Assembly (NCBI GenBank): GCA_964480725.1
Contig: CAYZQO010000008.1
Span: 1-64,000 of the forward strand
Direction: 5' to 3'
Length of the DNA stretch: 64,000 nucleotides
Source: JAFGBI01 sp964480725
Lineage (GTDB): Bacteria; Myxococcota_A; Polyangia; Polyangiales; Polyangiaceae
Shown here: positions 1 through 9,000 of the stretch, piece after piece
How positions within the stretch are numbered: the stretch's first letter is position 1
How the letters are laid out: every line of letters starts with the position of its first letter
The notes under the pieces: generated by a model
The model's database searches: none
What the model was told of the DNA's origin: nothing
The model's input: only the letters and a program-made list of their open reading frames with translations
Made by a program: the position numbers and the translations under genes

Positions 1-197
1 GCAACGGGACCGAGGAGTGCGACGCGGGCACGGCGAACAACGACGGCGACTACGGCGGCTGCAACGAGGACTGCACGCTGGGGCCGTACTGTGGCGACTT
101 CGTGGTCCAGGCCTCGGAGGGCGAGGAGTGCGACGAGGGGCCCGTGGGAACCCTGCAGTGCAGCCCGACCTGCGACAAGCGGGACGACATCCGGTGA
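1..197 (+). CDS. C-terminal fragment of a Cys-rich repeat protein (DUF4215-like)
   Basis: The window opens inside a reading frame (codons from base 3) that ends with TGA at 195-197. About 64 residues are visible. They contain EECDAG, CNEDC, YCGDFVV and EECDEG, with a last pair CSPTC. This Cys/Asp/Gly pattern is typical of the Myxococcus Cys-rich repeat (DUF4215 family), found in secreted or surface proteins of myxobacteria. The lectin-like lipoprotein at 18918-19643 carries one similar unit. The N-terminus lies outside the window, so full domain content and export signal cannot be judged. Confidence 0.75.
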   Translation, partial: NGTEECDAGTANNDGDYGGCNEDCTLGPYCGDFVVQASEGEECDEGPVGTLQCSPTCDKRDDIR

Positions 198-232
198 GCC
201 GGGCCGCGGCGGCTCCCTGGAGCGATCTTGCT

Positions 233-904
233 CTAGCGGGCCGCCGCGTAGATCTCGAGGCGGGGGCGTGCTCCGCCGTCCACGCCGGTGTCGAGGACGA
301 CGCCGAGCGAGCCGGAGCTGGCGCCTTCGAGGCCGAGGCCGTGGTTCTGGCGCGGGTCCGCGCGCCAGCGCCGGACGTGTTCGGTGACGTCGAGGCGCAC
401 CGTGCTCGGGGGTGCCGCGCGGGCGATGGCGGTCGCGCGCGGCGGGGCGAGGGGCGGGGGCGCGAGGTCCTGGACTTCGGTCGGGCTCCACGGCTCGGTC
501 ACGCGCCAGGCTCGCAGCTCGACGTCGGCGGGAGCCTGCAGGGCGCCGCGGGTCGGCTCGAGCAGGAGGAGCGCCGTGTCGACCTCGCCCAGCGCGGGCA
601 GCTCGAACGCGAGCAGCCAGAGCACGCGCGGCCCCGCCGCGGCCCCCAGCGTCACCGTGCCCGGGAGGCGGCCGGGCGCGTCGGGGGGCGGATCGCCGAG
701 GATCGCCATCGCGCTCGGCTCGAGCACCGTCCGCAGGGTGTCGGGCGCCACCGGATCGCTGCCGAGCCAGCGACAATGGCTCGCCAGACACTCGTGGCCG
801 CGCGCGCAGTCCGTGTCGGACGCGCAAGGCGGCCGGCGCGGGGCGCAGCCCCCGAGCGGGGCGGTGAGGAGCGCGGCGGCGAGGAGGGCGAACCGGAGCG
901 GCAC
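233..904 (-). CDS. lipoprotein with DNRLRE-like domain
   Basis: The protein is 223 residues from a GTG start. It has a signal peptide with lipobox LGGC (Cys20), so a lipid-anchored envelope protein is predicted. A short Cys-rich stretch follows (CASDTDCARGHECLASHC). The rest resembles the DNRLRE beta-domain family of surface proteins: a hydrophobic strand around VLWLLAFELP, the segment VRLDVTEHVRRWRADP, and the ending GVVLDTG...RPRLEIYAA. No catalytic motif is seen, so a structural or adhesive role is only a family inference. A TACGCT box lies 6 nt upstream of the GTG and no Shine-Dalgarno sequence is visible. It is convergent with the fragment that ends at 197. Confidence 0.75.
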   Translation of the reverse strand: MPLRFALLAAALLTAPLGGCAPRRPPCASDTDCARGHECLASHCRWLGSDPVAPDTLRTVLEPSAMAILGDPPPDAPGRLPGTVTLGAAAGPRVLWLLAFELPALGEVDTALLLLEPTRGALQAPADVELRAWRVTEPWSPTEVQDLAPPPLAPPRATAIARAAPPSTVRLDVTEHVRRWRADPRQNHGLGLEGASSGSLGVVLDTGVDGGARPRLEIYAAAR

Positions 905-910
905 GGCGCG

Positions 911-916
911 AGCGTA
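911..916 (-). promoter_or_regulatory. candidate -10 box TACGCT for the gene starting at 904
   Basis: On the minus strand TACGCT ends 6 nt before the GTG at 904-902. A transcript from this box would begin at or next to the start codon. A TTGAAT sequence (932-937) lies 15 nt further upstream, which is short for a -35 element. Confidence 0.4.
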
Positions 917-981
917 GTGCCGCGCGGTGGAGATTCAAATCGACCCCCGCGATAGGTCGCTCGTGCGCACTTGCGTGCGTG

Positions 982-987
982 TAGGAT
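982..987 (+). promoter_or_regulatory. candidate -10 box TAGGAT for the gene starting at 1002
   Basis: TAGGAT lies 14 nt before the chosen GTG start at 1002. No Shine-Dalgarno sequence lies between them. I see no clear -35 element. Confidence 0.35.
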
Positions 988-1001
988 CCGGACCGGGTCC
1001 T

Positions 1002-2261
1002 GTGAACGACGGAGCCATCAGGACGGCGCCAGTGCGGCGCGCTGCGGGATCGAGGCCGTCGAGCCCAGCGGGGGCGAGGCGCCGCGAGCGGTGGTCGCTC
1101 GCGGCGTTGATGCTGCTCGGCTGCGCGGGGAGCTCGCCAGCGGCGGAGTCGCGTTCGCCGGGGTCCGGTTCCGGCGAACCCAGCGCTCGAGAGCCGCGAC
1201 TGGAGGCGCCGATAGCGTCCTGGGTGGACGGATGCCTCGGGACCCAGGAGAGCCAAGGCGCCTGGGGAGGGCCGTCGCGCTGCACTGGGACGGAAATCCC
1301 CGTCGACGAGAGGCCACGCTCGCTCCCGAGCGCCGCCGACCTGGTGGCCTCGCTCGGCGGAGTGGCGCTCTACCCGACCACCGATCCCTCTGTGGTGTTG
1401 TCCGAGGAGTCGCCGAGTCGAAGCTGCGCCGAGCCCTGGCTGTGGCTCTCCCTGACCACGGGCGCCGGGGCGTGCGTCCGCGATTGCTCGGGGAGCCGCG
1501 AGCGGTCCCTCGGATTCTGGGCCACCCTGCGGCTGGCGTTGCCGAGCGGCCGCACCATCGAGCTTCCCGCGACCGTCGTGGCGCAGGAGTCTGGTCAGCT
1601 GACGATTGGCAGCGAGGGCCCGCCCGTCGTGCACGCGATCGGGCAGCGGGAGGGGGAGCGCTGGTCGCTCACCGTGGTCCTCTCGAGCCCTGCCGGGAGC
1701 GCCACCTTCGTCGATGACGCTCCCGGAGAACGGTCGGTGGCTGCGCTGGTGCTCCAGGAGCGCCGGCTCGGTGTCCAGGAGCTGCTCGATCGGCTGTCGT
1801 TCGAGCCGCTGCTCTGCCGCCGATCTGGTGCGGAGCTGCTCACGAGGACGCGGGGGGCGGTCCGGCTCACGGTCCGCTCCCGAGCCTCGTCGCCGTGCGA
1901 CGGTGGCGGGGAGCGGGTCACGGTGGTCGTGGACGGCGTCGAGGAGCTCGGTCACATCGCGTTCGACTCGCGGATGTCCCCCGGGAGCTTTGGCCGACAT
2001 CGGGAGGGGCAGCTCGAGTCCGCTCGCGGGCTGACGGTGATGGGCACCACGGTGACCGGGACCGGAGGACCGCTGCTGCAGCGCCTCGGGTGCGCCCGCA
2101 CGGCGGAGCTTCATGCCGAGCTGGGGCTCAGGGTCGAGCTCTGGCCCGGGCAGCCGGCGACGGCCACGCTGACGCTGGTGTACGGAGCGCCGGCATGCGA
2201 GACCAGCACGCTGGAGTGCAGCGGCAGCGGGCTCGAGGCGGTCCCCCAGCGCCCCGAGTAG
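1002..2261 (+). CDS. hypothetical lipoprotein
   Basis: From the GTG at 1002 the protein has 419 residues. An Arg-rich n-region precedes a hydrophobic stretch and lipobox MLLGC (Cys41). This start is preferred over an ATG at 927 because the TAGGAT box lies at 982-987, between the two. The mature part has an acidic, Ser/Gly/Pro-rich linker and then a long domain with scattered Cys (for example SWVDGC, PSRSCAEPW, GACVRDCSG). A C-terminal strand-rich part (VELWPGQPATATLTLVYG) may be a beta-sandwich. I do not recognise the family. It is probably a surface protein of unknown role. Confidence 0.65.
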   Translation: MNDGAIRTAPVRRAAGSRPSSPAGARRRERWSLAALMLLGCAGSSPAAESRSPGSGSGEPSAREPRLEAPIASWVDGCLGTQESQGAWGGPSRCTGTEIPVDERPRSLPSAADLVASLGGVALYPTTDPSVVLSEESPSRSCAEPWLWLSLTTGAGACVRDCSGSRERSLGFWATLRLALPSGRTIELPATVVAQESGQLTIGSEGPPVVHAIGQREGERWSLTVVLSSPAGSATFVDDAPGERSVAALVLQERRLGVQELLDRLSFEPLLCRRSGAELLTRTRGAVRLTVRSRASSPCDGGGERVTVVVDGVEELGHIAFDSRMSPGSFGRHREGQLESARGLTVMGTTVTGTGGPLLQRLGCARTAELHAELGLRVELWPGQPATATLTLVYGAPACETSTLECSGSGLEAVPQRPE

Positions 2262-2600
2262 CGCGGTTCCTACCGCGACCACGGGCAGGGCTCGGGCGAG
2301 CGCGGTGACCCGGTCGGAACCGCCCAGCGACGCCGGCAGATTCCGGGTGCCTGCCCCAATTGGGGGTAACGCCGCGCGTCTCGGCGACGCCCCACGGCCC
2401 GCGGGGCGGAGGCGAGCGGCTCCGGGGCTGATCGTCGATCGCCCTTGCGCGCTGGCGCTGAGGATCTAGGTTGATTCGGTCACTCGACGAAGCCGGGTGG
2501 CGCGGACCCAATCCCGGGGCGCGCCAGGATTGAGAGGGAGGACGGTCGGGCCGCCGTCCACGGTGGGTCGCCCCCGAGGCGACTCAGGTGGATGTGAGCC
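2262..2600. other. intergenic region with one perfect 12-bp palindrome
   Basis: I see no convincing gene in these 339 bases. The one notable element is the perfect palindrome CCCCAATTGGGG at 2354-2365. It is A/T-centred in a very G+C-rich context and could be an operator. A GGTGG-containing stretch just before the ATG at 2601 could serve as a ribosome binding site. Confidence 0.4.
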
Positions 2601-3011
2601 ATGGCAGACGACCGCCTAGCCGGTGCGGTCGCTCGCGAGAGCGGCCCCCTTCTGGAACTCGAAGACCACCCCGTCGATGCTGTGCGCACGGGCGAGCGCG
2701 GCGTCGAGCCTGCCGTCCCGCTCTCCGGGTGCCTCGTCCGGGTCGCCTGGATGCTGCTGGGACCGGCGGTGCTCGTGTTCGGAGCGGTGCTGATCGCCTC
2801 GCCCCGCGGCGAGTCCGCCCTGCTCGGCACGGCGCTCCTCCTCGGCTCCGCGCTGGCGCTGCTGGGGCTGCGCTACGTCGATGTCGCTCACCTCGGCGGG
2901 CTCCGCGCCAATGGGGAGGCGGCGACGCCGACGGATCTGCGGCGCTACGCCGGGGCCGTGGCGCTGGTGACGGCGCTCCTGTGGGGACTGGCGACCCTCT
3001 GGCGGGCCTGA
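2601..3011 (+). CDS. small integral membrane protein, unknown function
   Basis: The protein has 136 residues. After a polar N-terminus of about 45 residues there are three predicted membrane segments: about 48-68 (WMLLGPAVLVFGAVLIAS), about 74-92 (leucine/alanine-rich) and about 115-133. The loop between the second and third holds DVAHLGGLRANGEAATPTDL. No family is recognised. It lies 68 bp upstream of nhaA on the same strand and could be co-transcribed with it, but nothing shows a shared function. Confidence 0.55.
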   Translation: MADDRLAGAVARESGPLLELEDHPVDAVRTGERGVEPAVPLSGCLVRVAWMLLGPAVLVFGAVLIASPRGESALLGTALLLGSALALLGLRYVDVAHLGGLRANGEAATPTDLRRYAGAVALVTALLWGLATLWRA

Positions 3012-3079
3012 GCGCGGCGCGGAGCGATCGACCGGGGATGGGCTCCGTGCGATAGTCCGCGCGCCGCCGACGCACCACC

Positions 3080-4501
3080 ATGGCTCATCGCCCACCCTCG
3101 GGGACCTCGCCCCAACCGTCGTCGCCGCCGGAGGCCTGGGAGCCGCTGCTGCGGCTCGCGCGGCTCGTCGTGCGCCCGCTCGAGCGCTTTCTCCGGATCG
3201 AGGCGGCGAGCGGGATCCTGCTGCTCGTGGCGGCGGCGGTCGCGCTCGGCTGGGCCAACTCGCCGTGGGGCGCGAGCTACGCCGCGCTCTGGCACACGCC
3301 GCTCGGGATCCGGATCGGGCCGCTCGCCTTCGAGCGCGATCTCGAATGGGTCGTGAACGACGCCCTGATGGTCATCTTCTTCTTCGTCGTGGGGCTGGAG
3401 ATCCGCCGCGAGATCCACCAGGGTGAGCTGTCCGATCTGCGGCGGGCCGCGCTTCCCGTCGCCGCGGCGTTCGGCGGCATGATGGTGCCGGCGGCCCTCT
3501 ACCTTGCCATCGCCGGCGCCCCGGCGACGCGGTCGGGTTGGGGAGTGCCCATGGCCACGGACATCGCCTTCGCGGTCGGCATCCTGACGCTGCTCGGCAA
3601 GCGCGTGCCGGTCGCGCTGCGCGTCCTGCTGCTCGCGCTGGCGGTCATCGACGATCTGGGGGCCATCATCGTCATCGCGATCTTCTACTCCTCCGACCTC
3701 GCGCTCTCGGGCCTCGCGGTGGCTTCGCTGGGGGTTCTGGGCATCCTCGCGATGCAGCGGCTCGGCGTGCGCGCCAAGCTCCTCTACGTGGCCCCTGGCC
3801 TCGTCGTCTGGGCGGGCATCTACGCCGCGGGCGTGCACCCGACGATCGCGGGCGTGCTCATCGGCCTGTTGACGCCGGTGCGGGCCTGGCTGGGCGCGCG
3901 GGGCTTCCTCGCCGGGGTCGGTGACGAGCTCGAGCGCCTCGCTCGCGCCGAGCCTGCCGCGCTGTCGTCGCACGAGCTCGGCGAGAGCCTCCGGCGCGTC
4001 AACCAGGCGCGCCGGGAGGCGGTGTCGCCCGCCGAGAGTTTGATCGAGTCCTTGCACCCCTGGGTCGCGTTCGGGATCATGCCCGTGTTCGCCCTCGCCA
4101 ACGCCGGCGTCGCCGTCTCGGGTGGAGCGCTCGGGGCCGCGTCGTGGAGCGTGATGGTCGCGGTGGCGGTCGGCCTGGTCGTCGGCAAGCCCCTGGGCAT
4201 CGTCCTGGTGAGCCTCCTCGCGTTGCGCCTGCGGATCGGGATGCTCCCCACGGGCCTCGGCCTCAGGCACCTGCTCGTCCTCGGGGTCGTGGCGGGCGTC
4301 GGGTTCACGATGTCCCTGTTCATCGCCAAGCTCGCGTTCGCGGAGCCAGGGCTGCTCGCCGCGGCGAAGATCGGCGTTCTCACGGCGAGCGCGCTGGCGG
4401 CCGCGCTGGGCCTGGCCCTCGGCCGTGCGCTGCTGGCACCAGCGACCGGCGCGGGCGCGGCACGCTCCGCCGACGAGGCGGAGTGCACGACCGAGGCGTG
4501 A
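3080..4501 (+). CDS. nhaA: Na+/H+ antiporter NhaA
   Basis: The product is an inner-membrane antiporter that expels Na+ in exchange for H+ and supports pH and sodium homeostasis. It has 473 residues, longer than the roughly 390 of E. coli NhaA because of extra N- and C-terminal tails. Family motifs are clear: a second-helix region ending VGLEIRREIHQGEL (about 104-117), MATDIAFAVGIL with the unwound-helix Thr-Asp pair (160-161), and VIDDLGAIIVIAIFYS holding the paired aspartates (Asp191, Asp192) that bind the ion. The C-terminal half keeps GLVVGKPLGI and the glycine-rich GVGFTMSLFIAKLAF. An insert with LGESLRRVNQARREAVSP links the two halves. It is convergent with the radical SAM gene, 19 bp away. 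Confidence 0.97.
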   Translation: MAHRPPSGTSPQPSSPPEAWEPLLRLARLVVRPLERFLRIEAASGILLLVAAAVALGWANSPWGASYAALWHTPLGIRIGPLAFERDLEWVVNDALMVIFFFVVGLEIRREIHQGELSDLRRAALPVAAAFGGMMVPAALYLAIAGAPATRSGWGVPMATDIAFAVGILTLLGKRVPVALRVLLLALAVIDDLGAIIVIAIFYSSDLALSGLAVASLGVLGILAMQRLGVRAKLLYVAPGLVVWAGIYAAGVHPTIAGVLIGLLTPVRAWLGARGFLAGVGDELERLARAEPAALSSHELGESLRRVNQARREAVSPAESLIESLHPWVAFGIMPVFALANAGVAVSGGALGAASWSVMVAVAVGLVVGKPLGIVLVSLLALRLRIGMLPTGLGLRHLLVLGVVAGVGFTMSLFIAKLAFAEPGLLAAAKIGVLTASALAAALGLALGRALLAPATGAGAARSADEAECTTEA

Positions 4502-4520
4502 GACGGGCGCGCTCTGGCCG

Positions 4521-5960
4521 TCACCCGCGGTTGGGGCCGAGGCGGCGCAGGATGTCCCAGTAGGCGCCGCGCTCGCCGCGGGCGATCGCCGCTAGGAGCG
4601 GCGCGTGGTCGTTGTAGTTGTGGTCCTCGCCGGCGTGCCCCGCCTCGTCGGCGGGCAAGAAGAAGCGGGGGTCGTCCCCGACCAGCTCGCGCACGAGCGC
4701 GGCGGGGGCCGGCCCAAGGGCGCTCGCGACGTAGAAGACCGGAGCGAGCAGATCGACCGGGCCGCTGCCGCGGCGCCGGAGCGACGGGTTCGTCTCGGGT
4801 GGCCCCTCCGCGAGCGCGAGGTCGAGCGCGCGGGTACCGGGATAAAGACGCATGCCGAGCCCCACGCCGACGCAGTCGGGCGCGGCGGCGCGCATCACCT
4901 CGATCGTCTCCCGCACGGTGGCCGGCGTCTCCCCGGGGCCGCCCAGGAGCAGATCGACCATGCAGGCGAGGCCCGCGCGCCGGCAGGCGGTCACCGCCGC
5001 CGCGAGGTGGGCGCGCCGGTGGGGGTGGCGGTAGGCCGCGAGCATGACGTCGCTCCCTGCGTCGCCGGTGAAGTCGATCCCGACGCAGCCCGCGCGCCGC
5101 ATCGCTCGCGCAAGCGCGTCGTCGAACGGGCGCACCGCGGCATAAGCGTACCAGCGCACGCGCTCGCCGAGGCCACGCGCGGTGAGCGCGGCGCACACGG
5201 CCGCCGCGTGCGCGCCCGGCACGTTGAACTCCCCGTCGCAGAGATGCAGGACGTCGATCCCGCGCGCGGCGAGGCCCGCGACTTCATCGGCGACCTCGCG
5301 CGGGTCGCGGGCGCGGACGTGGGGCCCCTTGGCGAGGGGATCCGCGCAGTAGATGCAGCGCCGGGGGCAGCCGCGCTTGGTCTCGATCCCGAGCTGGCCC
5401 CCGCGCGCGAAGTACGCGCGGTTGTCGACCGCGCCGCGGTCGGTGGGGACGGACAGCGGGCTCGGCCAGGCGGGAGGGTTCCGGACGAGCGCGCCGTGCG
5501 CCGGGCGCCAGAGCAGGCCGGGCACCGCGGCGAGCGCGTCCTGGCTCCGGTCGAGCGCGGCGTACAGGGCGCCGATTGCCGCCTCGCCGTCGCCGCGGAC
5601 GCCGAAGTCCGCGCCCGTACGGGCGACGAGCTGCTCGGAGAAGATCGAGAGCCCGACCCCGCCGAGCACGATGGGCGCGGCGGTGAGGGCGCGCAGTCGC
5701 GCGACCAGCGCGTCGAGCTCGGGGACGAACCAGGCGGCGGAGGGCCAGAAGGAGTCGTCCACGTTGCGGAACGAAACCCCCACCAGTCGTGGCGCGCCGC
5801 GCGCGAAGGCACGCTCGAGCGTGGCGTCGGGGTCGACCGCGAGCCCGAGGTCGACCAGCTCGACCGGGATCCCCCGCGCACGCGCGGCGCTCGCGACGTA
5901 GTCGAGCCCGATCGGGGCGATCGGCGGCGACATCCGGTTCGCGTTGATCAGGACCAGCAT
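4521..5960 (-). CDS. B12-binding-domain radical SAM protein
   Basis: The protein has 479 residues. The N-terminal part (about 1-130) looks like the Rossmann-type cobalamin-binding domain of the B12-radical SAM class (MLVLINANRMSPPIAPIGLDY, then APIVLGGVGLSIF). I see no DxHxxG motif for His ligation of cobalt. The radical SAM core follows with CPRRCIYC (Cys198, Cys202, Cys205) for the [4Fe-4S] cluster and LLLGGPGET further on. The C-terminal tail is specific to this protein. Members of this class methylate unactivated carbons or rearrange substrates; the substrate here is unknown. No precursor peptide or other biosynthesis gene lies beside it. Confidence 0.85.
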   Translation of the reverse strand: MLVLINANRMSPPIAPIGLDYVASAARARGIPVELVDLGLAVDPDATLERAFARGAPRLVGVSFRNVDDSFWPSAAWFVPELDALVARLRALTAAPIVLGGVGLSIFSEQLVARTGADFGVRGDGEAAIGALYAALDRSQDALAAVPGLLWRPAHGALVRNPPAWPSPLSVPTDRGAVDNRAYFARGGQLGIETKRGCPRRCIYCADPLAKGPHVRARDPREVADEVAGLAARGIDVLHLCDGEFNVPGAHAAAVCAALTARGLGERVRWYAYAAVRPFDDALARAMRRAGCVGIDFTGDAGSDVMLAAYRHPHRRAHLAAAVTACRRAGLACMVDLLLGGPGETPATVRETIEVMRAAAPDCVGVGLGMRLYPGTRALDLALAEGPPETNPSLRRRGSGPVDLLAPVFYVASALGPAPAALVRELVGDDPRFFLPADEAGHAGEDHNYNDHAPLLAAIARGERGAYWDILRRLGPNRG

Positions 5961-6036
5961 GCCCCAGACCTCGGGGGCAGGGTAACACGCTCCTATCGCG
6001 CCACTGGTCGCTCGCCGTGCGCGTCCGCCCCGGCGC

Positions 6037-9000
6037 TCAGCGCCGTCCTCGCCGCCGCGCGAGCAGGATCTCCGCCGAGGTCAGGGGCCGCGCCGGGGTG
6101 GGGGGCTCCGCGGCTCCTGTCGTCGCGGCCGTCGGCGACGGTGCAGGACCGGTCCCCGTCGCGGGGCGTGGGGCGACCGGCGCGGCCGCGGTCGGGGCGG
6201 CGCGGGCGAAGCGGGGCACGCTGCGGGGCGGCGGTTCGGGGGCCTCCGCCGTCGCGCGGTTCGCGTTGGCGCGGGCGTCGCGCCGGTTCGCGAGCAGGGC
6301 GCGGGTGGTCGAGGCCGTGGCGGCGACGGCCGCGGCGGCCGCGCTCCGGGCCGCAGCGCGGCGCTCACGCCGTCGCGCGCGGGCGTCGCTCAGGCGCGCG
6401 GGGAGGGCGGCGAGCCCCTCGGGGACCGCCAGGCGGCGGGCGGCCACCGCGAGCAGCAGTAGCGCCGCTGCCCACAGGATCAGGCTCGCAGTGACGCTGC
6501 GATAGGCGAAGCGCTGGACGTCCCGGTCGTGGAAGAGGCCGGCGAGCGTGTCGCGCTCCTTGCCGCCCGTGAGCTCCGCGAGGCGGCGCAGCAGTGCGCG
6601 GTCGGAGCCGGTCGGTCGCAGCTCCTGGCCCACGGTGAGCACGGCCCCGGTCGTGCCCACCGCCCCCTGGGTGGCCTCGTCGACGGCGGCGACGACGAAG
6701 GCGCCCGGGCGGGAGAGCGGGATACGGGCGGCGTACACTCCGGCCCCCACGGGCTCGAGCGGCGCGTCGGCGCGGAACCCGTCGGGGCCGCCCACGCGCG
6801 CGACCAGCCGGCGGAAGCTCTCCGCGCGACCGTCGTCGTCGACGACCGTGGCCCGGACGTGGAGCTCGCCGCCGGCGGTGTCCGCCTCGAGCCGCACCCG
6901 GGGATCGTCCGCCTGCCGCGCGATGTCGCGCGCGAGCTGCCCGAAGAGCTTGGACGCACCGAGCCACCCGGTCCACGCCTGCCCCCAGCGGTCGCGGTAG
7001 TCGCTGGTGAAGGTCGCCGCGCGGCCGATCCCGATCGACCAGGTCGCGAGCGTCGGATCGCCCTCCGGGCCGCGGAGCAGGACCTGCGCCCGCGGCTTCG
7101 GGAGCGTCACGACGTAGCCGGCGAGCGGCGGGCCCGCGGCGAAGTCGATGCCGCGGGTGGGGGCGGCCGGCGTCGCCAGCGCCGGGCGGAAAGAAACCTC
7201 GTTGATGGCGCTCCGCGCGGCGAGGACCGTCTCTTGCGCGAACACGGCGGGGAGGCGAGCGGCGTCCTCGATGAGGTAGAAGCGTCCGTCGCCGAGCCGG
7301 CTCAGCCGCTCCAGGTCGGGCACGTCGGGGCCGTTGCCGAGCGCGACCACGCTGGTCGAGATCCCCTGCTGCTTGGCCTGGAGGACGAGCGACGGCGAGG
7401 CCGCGCGCTCCTCGGCGTCGGAGCCGTCGGCGAAGAGCAGGACGTGCTTGAGGTTGACCCGCTCGCGCGCGAGCGCCGCGTAGGCCGTGCGGAGCGACAG
7501 ATCGACGTAGATCCCGCCGCCACCAGGCCCCACGGCGCGGATGCGCCGCGTGATGTCGGCCCGGTCGGACACGGGCGCGAGCGGGACCGTCCATTGGACG
7601 ACCGTGTCCACGTGCATCACCCCGAGTCGGTCGCCGCCGCCGAGCAGCTCCGCCGAGCGCGCGGCCGCCTCGTTGGCCAGGTCGAGCTTGGTGTGCGCCG
7701 AGGTGACGCGCATCCCCATCGAGCCCGAGTAGTCGATGGCGATGACCTCGGCGAGGCTCGCGCGGCGGCGATCTTGCTTGAGATCGAAGGAGACGGGGCT
7801 CACCTCCTCGACCGGGGTGCGAGCGTACCCGCCGGGGCCGAGGGAGCGGTCGCCGCCCATCAGCAGCAGTCCACCGCCGAGGTCGCGCGCGTAGGTAGCG
7901 ATCGCGTCCAGCTGGGTGGGCGACAGATCGCTGGCCCGGATCTCGCCGAGCGCCACCAGGTCGTAGGCGGACAGCTCGGCGAGATCGAGCGGGATCCCTC
8001 CCGGCCCGGCGGTGCGGACGCGGAACGCGGCCCCCTCCAGGGCGCGGGCGAGCGGCGCCGCCAGCGCGGGGTCTTGCTCCAGGACCAGCGCCGTCCCGGG
8101 CCCCAGCACGCGCAGGAACGCCGAGCCCGCGTTGTCTTCGGCGGCCTGGTCGCGCGCCGGATCCCGGGCGGTCACCTCCAGGTCATAGCGGTGCAGACCG
8201 GGGCCGGGGGCGACCTCGCGCAGCGTGATCACGTCCTCGCCGCGGCCGATCCGGGCCGTGCCCTGCTGGATGAGCTCGCCGTCCCGGCGCAGCCGCACCT
8301 CGATCTCGGCCTCGCTCGTCGCCTCCGTCACGACCCGCAAACGCACGGCCTCCCCCTCGTGGGCGCGGGCGGGGAGCCCGACGTCCACGACGCGGACATC
8401 GGGGACCCGGGCCTGGTCGAGCGGCACCACGTCGATGGGGACCCCGGCCGCTACGGCCGCCGCGGCGGCGTCCATTGGGTCGCCCCGCGTGCTCACCCCG
8501 TCACTCATCAGGACGACACGGCTTGCCGAGTCCGACGGGAGCTCGGCGAGAGCGCGGCGGATGGCGACCCCGAGGTCGGTCCCGTCGCGTCCGAGCTCGA
8601 CGCGCTGGGGCGCAGGCAGGACCGTCCGGGGGCGGGGCGGCTCTTCGACCGCGGCCTCGGCGGCGAACGCGATGGTCCCGATGCGATCGTCCTCGCGCAT
8701 GGCGAGCTCGGCGAGCTGTTGCTCGGCGCGCAGTCGCGCCTCGGCGTCGGGGACCAGGTCGATGCTCCGGCTCCGGTCGAGCAGGAGCAGCACGGTCAGC
8801 CGATCGATCGGGCGACCGAGCTCGAGCCCGGTGGCGGCGAGCCCGGCCGCGAGCGCCGCACCGACGAGGAGGGCCTCGGTCAGTCGCCGCCGCCCCGCGC
8901 CCTGGCGCGGGGACAGGGCGAGGAGTCGGTGGGTGACGAACAGCACCGCGGCCGTGCAGGGCAGCGCAAGCAGGGGTCGCTCGAGGCGCGCCCACCGCTC

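Noticed and set aside
2945..4270. Long open frame on the minus strand opposite nhaA
   Set aside because: The protein is Arg/Glu/His/Asp-rich and low complexity, and nhaA on the other strand is unmistakable. High G+C content keeps shadow frames open.
4521..5960. RiPP or other natural-product cluster around the radical SAM gene
   Set aside because: I found no precursor peptide, synthase, peptidase or dedicated exporter beside it.
4605..6494. Open frame of about 629 codons on the plus strand opposite the radical SAM gene
   Set aside because: Its composition is Arg/Gly/Ala/Val-rich without motifs, and it crosses from one real gene into the next. It is a shadow.
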